This document shows, one piece after another, positions 19,338-26,932 of a stretch of DNA of 64,000 bases. Source of the stretch: Acidimicrobiales bacterium. GTDB taxonomy: Bacteria > Actinomycetota > Acidimicrobiia > Acidimicrobiales > RAAP-2. Location of the stretch: the NCBI GenBank assembly GCA_025351385.1, contig JANXWA010000013.1, forward strand, positions 49,752-113,751, in the 5' to 3' direction. The notes below the pieces were generated by a model. It ran no database searches. It was given only the letters and a program-made list of their open reading frames with translations, and was not told where the DNA came from. Each line of letters opens with the position of its first letter. Position 1 is the stretch's first letter. The position numbers and the translations under genes were made by a program.

Positions 19338-20411
19338 GTGGCGTCGTCCGATAAGAGTGCGTTGGTGGTCGGCGGTGGCATCATCGGCCTCGCGAGCGCC
19401 TTCCTCCTCGCCCGCCGGGGCTGGAGCGTCACGCTCTTCGACCCCGCGCCCGGCAAGGGTGCCACGTGGGCCGCCGCCGGCATGGTGGCCGCCAGCGCCG
19501 AGATCGCCCCGGGCGAACAGACCAACTACGAACTGCAGAAATGCGCGTTGCCGGCGTGGCGCGAACTGCGGGCCGAGCTGCGCGACGTGATCGCGATCGA
19601 GCTCGACATCCACGAGACCGGCACGCTCATGGTCGCCTGGGACGACAGCGATCGTCGACTGGTCGACCAGTTCGCCCAGGTAGCCGAGGAGTTCGGCGTT
19701 CGCCCCCAATCCGTCCAGCGCTCCGTCGACCCTGAGATGTTCAGCGGACTCTCCGGACGGATCATCGAGGGGCTCTTCATCGATGGCGACGCCTGGCTCG
19801 ACCCCGACCAGGCCGTCGCACTTTTGACCGCGGCCAACGAGGTTCTCGGAGTCGACGTCGTGGCCGAGACTGTGCTCGAGGTCTTCGACACGGGTGAGGG
19901 CGTCCGCGCAACCACGACCACGAGGACCCACGAGGGGTCAGTCGGCATCCTCGCGACCGGCGCGAACCCTCTTCCCAACGGAGCGAGGACCTCGGGCGTC
20001 AACGCCGTCCGACCGGTAAGGGGCATGACGGCTCGCGTCCTCGGCCTCGATCGGAGCACTCAACCGACCGTCCGAGCGTTCGTGCGCGGACGGACCTTCT
20101 ATCTGGTCAGCCGACCCGGCGGCTACTGCATTCTGGGCGCCACGTCCGAGGAGCGCTCCGAGCCGGTGGTCGAGGTCGGTGAGATGCAGCGTCTACTTCG
20201 CGACGCGCTCGACGTGGTGCCGGCGCTGGAGACCGCGAATCTGCTGGAGACCCGCCTGGGTCTTCGCCCGGCCAATGTCGATCTCGAGCCCTTCTTCGAG
20301 GTACTGGCCCCGGGCCGGTGGGCCTGGTCGTCGGGTCACTACCGCCACGGCGTGACGCTCGCCCCGCTGGCCGCACGCGACGCCCTCGTCTTTGGCGAGA
20401 GCCTCGTATGA
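19338..20411 (+). CDS. thiO: Glycine oxidase
   Basis: LVVGGGIIGLASAFLLARRGWSVTLFDPAPGKGATWAAAGMVAA; C-term ETRLGLRPAN...GHYRHGVTLAPLAA; ATGA-coupled to thiS. Confidence 0.92.
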   Translation: MASSDKSALVVGGGIIGLASAFLLARRGWSVTLFDPAPGKGATWAAAGMVAASAEIAPGEQTNYELQKCALPAWRELRAELRDVIAIELDIHETGTLMVAWDDSDRRLVDQFAQVAEEFGVRPQSVQRSVDPEMFSGLSGRIIEGLFIDGDAWLDPDQAVALLTAANEVLGVDVVAETVLEVFDTGEGVRATTTTRTHEGSVGILATGANPLPNGARTSGVNAVRPVRGMTARVLGLDRSTQPTVRAFVRGRTFYLVSRPGGYCILGATSEERSEPVVEVGEMQRLLRDALDVVPALETANLLETRLGLRPANVDLEPFFEVLAPGRWAWSSGHYRHGVTLAPLAARDALVFGESLV

Positions 20412-20602
20412 TTCGCGTCAACGGAGCCGAGCAGTCCCATGTTGAAGAGACTGTCGACTCGCTCGTCGAACGCCTCTCGATCCCGTCGCGCGGTGTCGCC
20501 GTCGCCATCGACGGCGAGATCGTGCGACGCTCCGATTGGACTACGACGCCAGTACCTGATGGTTGCAACGTGGAGATCGTGACCGCCGTCGCCGGCGGCT
20601 GA
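20408..20602 (+). CDS. thiS: Thiamine biosynthesis sulfur carrier ThiS
   Basis: MIRVNGAEQSH...VAVAIDGEIVRRSDW...GCNVEIVTAVAGG; C-terminal GG. Confidence 0.92.
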   Translation: MIRVNGAEQSHVEETVDSLVERLSIPSRGVAVAIDGEIVRRSDWTTTPVPDGCNVEIVTAVAGG

Positions 20603-20619
20603 GAGTGAGGTAGTTGAAG

Positions 20620-20772
20620 ATGGTGGACGACATTCTGCGGGCCCTCGACGAGCGCATCCTGGACGCGCTGAAGGCGAGGGCCACTGGCGAGACGATCGCC
20701 TATCTGTGCGAGGCGCGAGCGTGGCTCACCAATCCCGATCAGTCGCACGGCTCCCATCGCCCCACGAACTGA
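20620..20772 (+). CDS. 51-codon small ORF downstream of thiS, unknown
   Basis: Own translation: MVDDILRALDERILDALKARATGETIAYLCEARAWLTNPDQSHGSHRPTN*; GAGG upstream; shorter than the ORF track cutoff. Confidence 0.5.
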   Translation: MVDDILRALDERILDALKARATGETIAYLCEARAWLTNPDQSHGSHRPTN

Positions 20773-20802
20773 CCCACCTCAGCGACTAAGATTGTTCGTT
20801 CA

Positions 20803-20881
20803 CGGGCTGTGGCTTAGTTTGGTCTAGAGCGCTCGGCTGGGGGCCGAGAGATCGGGAGTTCGAATCTCCCCAGCCCGACCA
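20803..20881 (+). tRNA. tRNA-Pro(GGG), CCA encoded
   Basis: CGGGCTG/CAGCCCG acceptor stem, anticodon stem CTCGG-CTGGGGG-CCGAG (anticodon GGG), T arm GGGAGTTCGAATCTCCC, A73 then CCA. Confidence 0.95.
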
Positions 20882-21900
20882 GCTTCAGCCTCGGCCTTCT
20901 CGACGAACTCGGCGAGGATCCGCCGGAACTCCAACGTTGTCTTGTCGGCTCTCGTGTGCACTTCGGCGGTGACGTCGAGGGGCATCTCCAGCCGTTCGTA
21001 CTTCGATTGGATCCGAAGGTCCTCCTCGATCACCGCGATCTCGAAGTCAACGGCCTCGCGCATCCGCTCCAGCGATCCGTCCAGGTCGTTTCGCCACAGC
21101 GACGAGTAGATCCGTACGGTCTCGTCGTCCTCGGGTGCGAGGAAGAATCCGATGACGTTCACTCCACCGGCGTCCAGGAACTCGATCTCGAGCTCCAAGT
21201 GGAACGGCGCGCTGTAGCGATACGTCAGCCGTCGCCGTTGAATCAGGGGCCGCTGGCCCGTGGCGACGCCGGGGTCCTCGCGGTTGGCGAACTCGTGCTC
21301 GTAGGCCGCCGTAAACCCGTATCCCGCTCGCTCGACGCTGTAGTTCGGCACCTCGCGTGCCTCGCTCGCCCCGAAGGTGCCAGCGTGCACGAAGGGGAAG
21401 TGGGCCATGTCCAGGAAATTGTCCGCCAGCAAGGCCGCGCTCCCCCGCGTCGTCAACACCGGCAGGTCGCCAATCTGGAACTCAGGATCGTTCGCGGCCA
21501 ACAAGGAAGGGGCCGGCGTCAGTGGCTCCTCGATCGCGACGAACACCATGCCGTGGTCCAGCGCGATCGCGGCTGGCGAGCGAAGCTTCGCGCGCGGTGG
21601 GATCGTCGCGCCCTCACCCAGCGCCGGTATCTCAATGCACTGCCCGTCGACGTCGTAGAGCCAGCCGTGATAGCCGCATCGCACGCCGTCGCCCTCGCAG
21701 ACGCCCAGCGAGAGCGGTGCACGCCGGTGAGGACAGCGATCCTCGAAGACCCGGACGTCGCCACCAGGGGTCATCCAAGTGACCCACTGCTGACCGAGGA
21801 GCCGATGAGCCGTCGGCGAGGACGTCACCTCGGTGATTCGACAGAGTGGGTGCCACCCGCGAAGGAGACTGGGATGGGTGTTCGAGATGAGCGCGGTCAC
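20824..21900 (-). CDS. Rieske [2Fe-2S] ring-hydroxylating-type oxygenase
   Basis: EDRCPHRRAPLSLGVCEGDGVRCGYHGWLYD (CxH...CxxH), NFLDMAHFPFVHAGTFG; ORF extends into tRNA-Pro antisense; probable GTG start at 21900. Confidence 0.88.
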   Translation of the reverse strand: MTALISNTHPSLLRGWHPLCRITEVTSSPTAHRLLGQQWVTWMTPGGDVRVFEDRCPHRRAPLSLGVCEGDGVRCGYHGWLYDVDGQCIEIPALGEGATIPPRAKLRSPAAIALDHGMVFVAIEEPLTPAPSLLAANDPEFQIGDLPVLTTRGSAALLADNFLDMAHFPFVHAGTFGASEAREVPNYSVERAGYGFTAAYEHEFANREDPGVATGQRPLIQRRRLTYRYSAPFHLELEIEFLDAGGVNVIGFFLAPEDDETVRIYSSLWRNDLDGSLERMREAVDFEIAVIEEDLRIQSKYERLEMPLDVTAEVHTRADKTTLEFRRILAEFVEKAEAEAGRAGEIRTPDLSAPSRAL

Positions 21901-21958
21901 GCCGCACAACTTACTTTCAACCGGTCGGTGCCGTGGGCACTGAAGGCCACAGGAAGCA

Positions 21959-21993
21959 TGAGGCCGGTCCACCGAATCGATGGACCGGCCTCA
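21959..21993 (-). terminator. Strong hairpin downstream of the secreted repeat gene
   Basis: TGAGGCCGGTCCA-ccgaatcga-TGGACCGGCCTCA, 13-bp perfect stem 32 nt past the stop at 22025; no clear U tract. Confidence 0.65.
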
Positions 21994-22024
21994 CGGGCGG
22001 TCGCTTGGGGCGACTGCGCTACTG

Positions 22025-23920
22025 CTACTGGCTGATGGTCTTGACGTCGGCCGCCTGCAGGTTCTTGTGCGTCTGGTAGCTACGTGCGAACGAAGCGTGA
22101 ACCTTGCCCTGAAGGAAGATGACGACCGCGGTGGCGCGGTGCTGGGCCAACGCGAGGTTCCCCGGCGCGTAGCCGGTGACCGTCAAGTGCGACTTCGCGG
22201 TGATTTTGCCCACGAGCTTCAACAGGGCGGCTTGGGCCGCACCGCTAAGACCATTGGAGTTCTTCGCAAAGGAGACTCGCACGGTGCCGTAGAGAGGCAA
22301 CTTCGCGATCGTCACCGTCGCAACTGGAGACGTCGCGGCGATGTACGTGAGGTCCGCGGCCTTGGTCACGGTGACGAGGCACGTGCCGAGGCTCGTGTAG
22401 GTCAGCGTGGTGCCGACGACCGCACAGCCCGTCGCCGTCCCGGCAGCGACAGCGTACGTCAGCGCGCCGGTTCCGGATCCACCAGTGGCGGTAAGGGTGA
22501 GCGAACGACCCCAGACCGCACTGGTCGAGGTGACGCTGAGGGCGACCTGGGCCGCACCTACGACGATGCTCGTCGTGTCGTTGACGCCAAACGTGGCACC
22601 GGTGAACGTGAGCTTGTACGTGTTGCCGGCGACGCCCGTGAGCGTGAGGCCGCTGAACGTCGCGACACCGGCCGCGAAGTTGGCCGTGGCGCCAGCGGTG
22701 ATGGTACCGCCGACCCCAGAGAAGATCGTGGCCGTCGCGCTACCGGTTGAGATCGTCGTCACCACGTTGCCCGAGGCGTCCTCGACCTTGACGACCGGCT
22801 GTGGGGCCATTGCGACACCACTGGCGACGAAGGAACTCGGTTCGGTCGTGACGACGAGCTTCGAAGGGGCCCCGGCAGTGATCGCGACAGCGGTCGATGG
22901 TGCCGAGGTGAAGGTGCCGTTGGCGAAGGTCAGCGTGTAGTTGCCGATCGGCGCGTTGATCGCAAGACCGACGTACGTGGCGACTCCGTTGACGACATTG
23001 ACCGCGCCATTGGTGAGGGTGGGCACGCCGCTCGGCAGAACAATCGCCACCATGACTGAATTGTCAGCCACCACGACGTTGTTGAGGGAGTCCTCGACCT
23101 TGATGATCGGCTGCAGCACGAGGGCGACACCGGTCCCGGCGGTCGTCGACGGCTGGGTCGCAATCACAAGCTGCGTGGCCGCACCGGACATCGTGATGCT
23201 GGTCGAGATGACGGACGGTTGCGGCCCGGAGAAGCTCAGTGTGTTGAAGGTGCCCGACGCTCCGGTCAGGGTGAGACCGCTGAACGTGGCGACACCGGCG
23301 GTGAAAGTACCGGACAGTGATCCGGCCGTGACGACGCCGACGCCGGTGGAGATGGTGGCGGTCGAGTTCCCGGTGTTGACGCTGGTGATGACATTCCCAC
23401 CCGAGTCAGTGACCTTCACGACGGGTTGGCGAGCCATGGCCACACCGGTGATGGCACCGGCGGAGGGCTCCGTTGAGAGCACCAGTTTCGACGCCGGACC
23501 GATGTTGACGGTAATTAACGATGAGTTGATTGAAGGTAACGACCCGCCACTGAAGGTGATGGTGTAGGTGCCAACGGGGGCGTTAATCCAAAGGCTCGGG
23601 AAGTTGGCGACACCGGCCACGGCGGCGACCGATCCACTGGTGACTGTCACGCCAGCTGCGGCGACGGTCGCGGTGATTACCGAAGTGTTGGCCGTGTCAA
23701 CGGCACTGGTGCCGTCTTCAAGTGAGACCTGGAAGGCGGTGGCAAAGTTCTGACCACTTTGTACCGTCGTTGAGTAACTGGACGTGAACGCTAAGTGAGT
23801 AGCAGCAACGGCGGAGGCCGTCGTGGCCAAGCCCACAACGAACGTCGAGCCGAGCAAAGCGCTCGAGACGACGACCCTCGATAACAGTTTCTGACCCCTG
23901 AGAAGATTCCTGACGTGCAT
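22025..23920 (-). CDS. Secreted Ig-like/Big repeat protein with degenerate OmpA-like C-terminus
   Basis: Signal peptide (LLSRVVVSSALLGSTFVVGLATTASAVA); about four ~105-aa repeats; Ig-like segment GRSLTLTATGGSGTGALTY...CLVTVTKAADLTY; C-term LTVTGYAPGNLALAQHRATAVVIFL. Confidence 0.82.
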   Translation of the reverse strand: MHVRNLLRGQKLLSRVVVSSALLGSTFVVGLATTASAVAATHLAFTSSYSTTVQSGQNFATAFQVSLEDGTSAVDTANTSVITATVAAAGVTVTSGSVAAVAGVANFPSLWINAPVGTYTITFSGGSLPSINSSLITVNIGPASKLVLSTEPSAGAITGVAMARQPVVKVTDSGGNVITSVNTGNSTATISTGVGVVTAGSLSGTFTAGVATFSGLTLTGASGTFNTLSFSGPQPSVISTSITMSGAATQLVIATQPSTTAGTGVALVLQPIIKVEDSLNNVVVADNSVMVAIVLPSGVPTLTNGAVNVVNGVATYVGLAINAPIGNYTLTFANGTFTSAPSTAVAITAGAPSKLVVTTEPSSFVASGVAMAPQPVVKVEDASGNVVTTISTGSATATIFSGVGGTITAGATANFAAGVATFSGLTLTGVAGNTYKLTFTGATFGVNDTTSIVVGAAQVALSVTSTSAVWGRSLTLTATGGSGTGALTYAVAAGTATGCAVVGTTLTYTSLGTCLVTVTKAADLTYIAATSPVATVTIAKLPLYGTVRVSFAKNSNGLSGAAQAALLKLVGKITAKSHLTVTGYAPGNLALAQHRATAVVIFLQGKVHASFARSYQTHKNLQAADVKTISQ

Positions 23921-24016
23921 GACCGACCTCGCAATTCGCAATTGATTACCTAATACGACCGTAACGCAAGATGAGACTCTTCCAGCGCAATCCGTCGACG
24001 ACGGACTGATTGGTTA

Positions 24017-24032
24017 CTGTCGCTAGCGACAG
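24017..24032. promoter_or_regulatory. 16-bp perfect palindrome CTGTCGCTAGCGACAG upstream of the secreted repeat gene
   Basis: Read directly; about 97 bp upstream of the probable start at 23920. Confidence 0.4.
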
Positions 24033-24335
24033 ATTCCTTACAGCGAAAGTTGCGATATCGGTTGACTATTTTGCGACAACTTCCGTGGCGGCGATGCGCC
24101 CGGCCACGAATAGAGGCGTAAACGCTCAGGTTTGACGATCCGACGCACAATCAAAATCGGATGACGATCCAAAATGGCCGTCCGAGAATCCTGTACTAAA
24201 GGAACGCATTCGCAGTGAATCGCTCGCCTCGAGAGCGTAACCAAATCGTCACATCTCGCGCGTTGGCGCAGTGATCGAAGAGCCGGTCATCGCGTTGATT
24301 CGAGAGATGGGGAGCAAAGCCGTGAAAAGTCCGAG

Positions 24336-24454
24336 AACCAGGTAGAATTGCCTGGTTGACGCCGGTCTGGATGGCCGGCATTCGCTACACCATAAGGGGT
24401 GCGTGCGAAGAAGGCAGTGCCGAGAGAGGGTGATTCCAACCACCGGTTGGACCC
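24336..24454 (+). promoter_or_regulatory. Leader with three consecutive predicted hairpins before the FAD oxidoreductase
   Basis: AACCAGG/CCTGGTT (24336-24357), GCCGG/CCGGC (24361-24379), GGGT-CCAACC/GGTTGG-ACCC (24428-24454); start codon at 24458. Confidence 0.35.
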
Positions 24455-24457
24455 AGT

Positions 24458-25870
24458 ATGGACAAGAAGGATCCCTTCGTCTTACGCCACCTCGCAGACG
24501 TTCAGCCCGAACTGTGGTGGCTCGACTCCGACCCGCTCGAGCCGGCCCCCCACTCGGCCCTGATCGGCGATATCGGCGCCGACCTGTGCGTCGTGGGCGC
24601 CGGCTACACGGGCCTGTGGACGGCGCTGCTCGCCAAGGAACGCGACCCCCACCGCGAGGTCGTCGTCGTCGAACAGTACGAGACCGGCGCCGGGGCGTCC
24701 GGGCGCAACGGTGGCTTCTGCTCGGCGTCGCTCACCCATGGCTTCATCAACGGAATGCGTCGCTTCCCCCACGAGATGGCGATCATCGAGCGCCTGGGTC
24801 GTGAGAATCTCGACGAGATCGAAGCGACGATCAAGCGCTACGACATCCAGTGCGACTTCGAACGCACCGGCGAACTCCAGGTCGCGGTCGCGCCGTGGCA
24901 GTTCGCCAATATGGCCGAGTTGGCTCGTCTGCGCAACGAGTTGGGCGATTCCGTCGAAGTCCTGGGGCGCGAAGAGGTCCAGGCACGCGTTCACTCGCCG
25001 TCGTACGTGGGCGCCCTCTTTGACCCCGACGGCACCGCTCTCGTCGACCCGGCGCGACTGGTCTGGGGACTAGAGCGGACCTGCCTGTCACTGGGCGTCA
25101 AGATCTTCGAGAACTCCAAGGTCGAATGGCTCGAGGACGTAGACGCTGGCGTGCGGGTCCACACCCCCTACGGTGCAGTAACCGCGGCACGCGTGGCGCT
25201 CGGCACCAACGTCTTCGCTCCCTTGGTCAAGAAGGCCCGCAAGTACATCGTGCCGGTCTACGACTACGTGCTGGTCACCGAACCGCTCACTCCCGACCAA
25301 CTAGAGAGCATCGGCTGGCAGGGTCGTGAAGGCATCGCCGACTCGGGAAATCAGTTCCACTACTACCGGCTCACCAACGACAACAGCATCCTGTGGGGCG
25401 GCTACGACACCATCTACAACTTCCGAGGGAAAGTCCGACGGGAGTACGAGTTCAACTCCGAGACCTACGCCACGTTGGCCACCCACTTCCTCACGACATT
25501 TCCCCAGCTGAAGGGCATCAAGTTCACGCACGCCTGGGGCGGCGCAATCGACACCTGCACCCGCTTCTCACCCTTCTGGGACACCTCGCACCAGGGCAAG
25601 GTTGTCTACGTCCTCGGCTACACCGGACTAGGAGTGGCGTCGACCCGCTTCGGCGCCGCCACGATGCTCGATCTCCTGGACGGGCTCGACACCGAGCGCA
25701 CCCGATTGGCCATGGTCCGCAAACGACCCATGCCCTTCCCGCCGGAGCCCTTCAAGTGGCTGTTCATCCGGATCACCCAGGCCGCGATCGTCTACGCCGA
25801 CGAGCACGAAGGCCGTCGGAACCTCTGGCTGAAGACCATGGACCTCTTCGGTCTAGGTTTCGACTCCTAG
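24458..25870 (+). CDS. FAD-dependent oxidoreductase (DAO family)
   Basis: ADLCVVGAGYTGLWTALLAKERDPHREVVVVEQYETGAGASGRNGGFCSASL; KFTHAWGGAIDTC...LGYTGLGVASTRFGA. Confidence 0.88.
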   Translation: MDKKDPFVLRHLADVQPELWWLDSDPLEPAPHSALIGDIGADLCVVGAGYTGLWTALLAKERDPHREVVVVEQYETGAGASGRNGGFCSASLTHGFINGMRRFPHEMAIIERLGRENLDEIEATIKRYDIQCDFERTGELQVAVAPWQFANMAELARLRNELGDSVEVLGREEVQARVHSPSYVGALFDPDGTALVDPARLVWGLERTCLSLGVKIFENSKVEWLEDVDAGVRVHTPYGAVTAARVALGTNVFAPLVKKARKYIVPVYDYVLVTEPLTPDQLESIGWQGREGIADSGNQFHYYRLTNDNSILWGGYDTIYNFRGKVRREYEFNSETYATLATHFLTTFPQLKGIKFTHAWGGAIDTCTRFSPFWDTSHQGKVVYVLGYTGLGVASTRFGAATMLDLLDGLDTERTRLAMVRKRPMPFPPEPFKWLFIRITQAAIVYADEHEGRRNLWLKTMDLFGLGFDS

Positions 25871-25883
25871 ACCGAAGAGGTCC
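25840..25883. terminator. 18-bp perfect inverted repeat, candidate bidirectional terminator
   Basis: GGACCTCTTCGGTCTAGG-tttcgact-CCTAGACCGAAGAGGTCC across the stop codon at 25868-25870; convergent SIMPL gene ends at 25945. Confidence 0.7.
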
Positions 25884-25944
25884 GACGCCCGGCACCCGTG
25901 AGTGGGACTCGTTTCACACGGGCAGTTGGCGACAAATCACCGGC

Positions 25945-26736
25945 TCAACTGGCCAGTGAGTAGACCACCGAGACCGTTACCGTCACCGTCTGCGAACCGG
26001 TCTGGACCGGGACCGATGACTTGGCGACGTCCCCTGCGGCGGAAGTGAAGCCGTAGTAGACCGGCGGGCTGTAGTTCTCCTGGGCGGAAACGCGCACGAG
26101 GCTCGTGACGTGGGCGTGGCCCGCGCCGGCCAACTGGTCGGCCGCCAGGCGCGCATTCGTCATCGCTTTGGCCCGGGCCGCCTGGAGCAGCTTGGACTGG
26201 TTGGAGATCGAGAACGTGATGCCGTTGAGCTGGATGCCGTTACCGACGGCCGTGGCGGCCGCGTCAATGGCCGAACCCACCCGCTTCATGTTGTGCATCG
26301 TGACGTTGAGCGTGTTGTCGACCGAGAATCCCGTCACGACTCCGTTGCTGTTGGTGTTCTGGTAGATGTTGAGCCCCGAGGTCTGCAACTCCTTGGCCGT
26401 CACGCCATTGCGCTTCAGCGCAGCGATGAGAGCGGCGACTTTCTGGTTGTTGGCCTCCATCGCGGCCTTGGCCGAGGCGTCGGTCGTGTGCACGCCGATG
26501 CTGTAGCTGGCCGTGTCCGGCGTGCCTTTCACGGTGCCGGTGCCGCTGACCGAGATCGTCGCGCCCGAAGCGTTGTGCGATCGTCCAATCTCGACCCCGG
26601 CAATCCCCACCACGACGATCAATATGGCCGCCGTCAGGAGAACCAGGAGACCGAGCGGACCACGGCCTTCACGACGTCGTGCGCCAAGGCCGTCTCGGGA
26701 CTCGCTTCCCATCGTGCTGTTCGTGTCACTGCTCAT
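25945..26736 (-). CDS. SIMPL-domain (DUF541) protein, membrane anchored
   Basis: N-terminal TM; ISVSGTGTVKGTPDTASYSIGVHTTDASAKAAMEANNQKVAALIAALKRNGV; C-term VTVTVSVVYSLAS. Confidence 0.88.
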   Translation of the reverse strand: MSSDTNSTMGSESRDGLGARRREGRGPLGLLVLLTAAILIVVVGIAGVEIGRSHNASGATISVSGTGTVKGTPDTASYSIGVHTTDASAKAAMEANNQKVAALIAALKRNGVTAKELQTSGLNIYQNTNSNGVVTGFSVDNTLNVTMHNMKRVGSAIDAAATAVGNGIQLNGITFSISNQSKLLQAARAKAMTNARLAADQLAGAGHAHVTSLVRVSAQENYSPPVYYGFTSAAGDVAKSSVPVQTGSQTVTVTVSVVYSLAS

Positions 26737-26932
26737 CGGAACTCCCTCTGCTCGAGCCATCCGGACTCCCCCACTAAGGCGGCCACCGGTGCTTCCTACT
26801 CACTACCTGTCATCAGGATCTGGTTTCTTACGCTGCAACGGCTCAAGACGCCCTCGTGGCACGCCGCGTCAAGTCCAGAGCGGAGGGACCGCCCGTCCGA
26901 CACGAACCCTGCGATCCGTTGGCGGCGATCGA

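Noticed and set aside
24240-24457. Assignment of the leader as a c-di-GMP-I, guanidine or glycine riboswitch
   Set aside because: Only short motif resemblance (GCAAAGCC, CCGAGAG); the conserved cores do not match, so kept only as an unassigned structured leader
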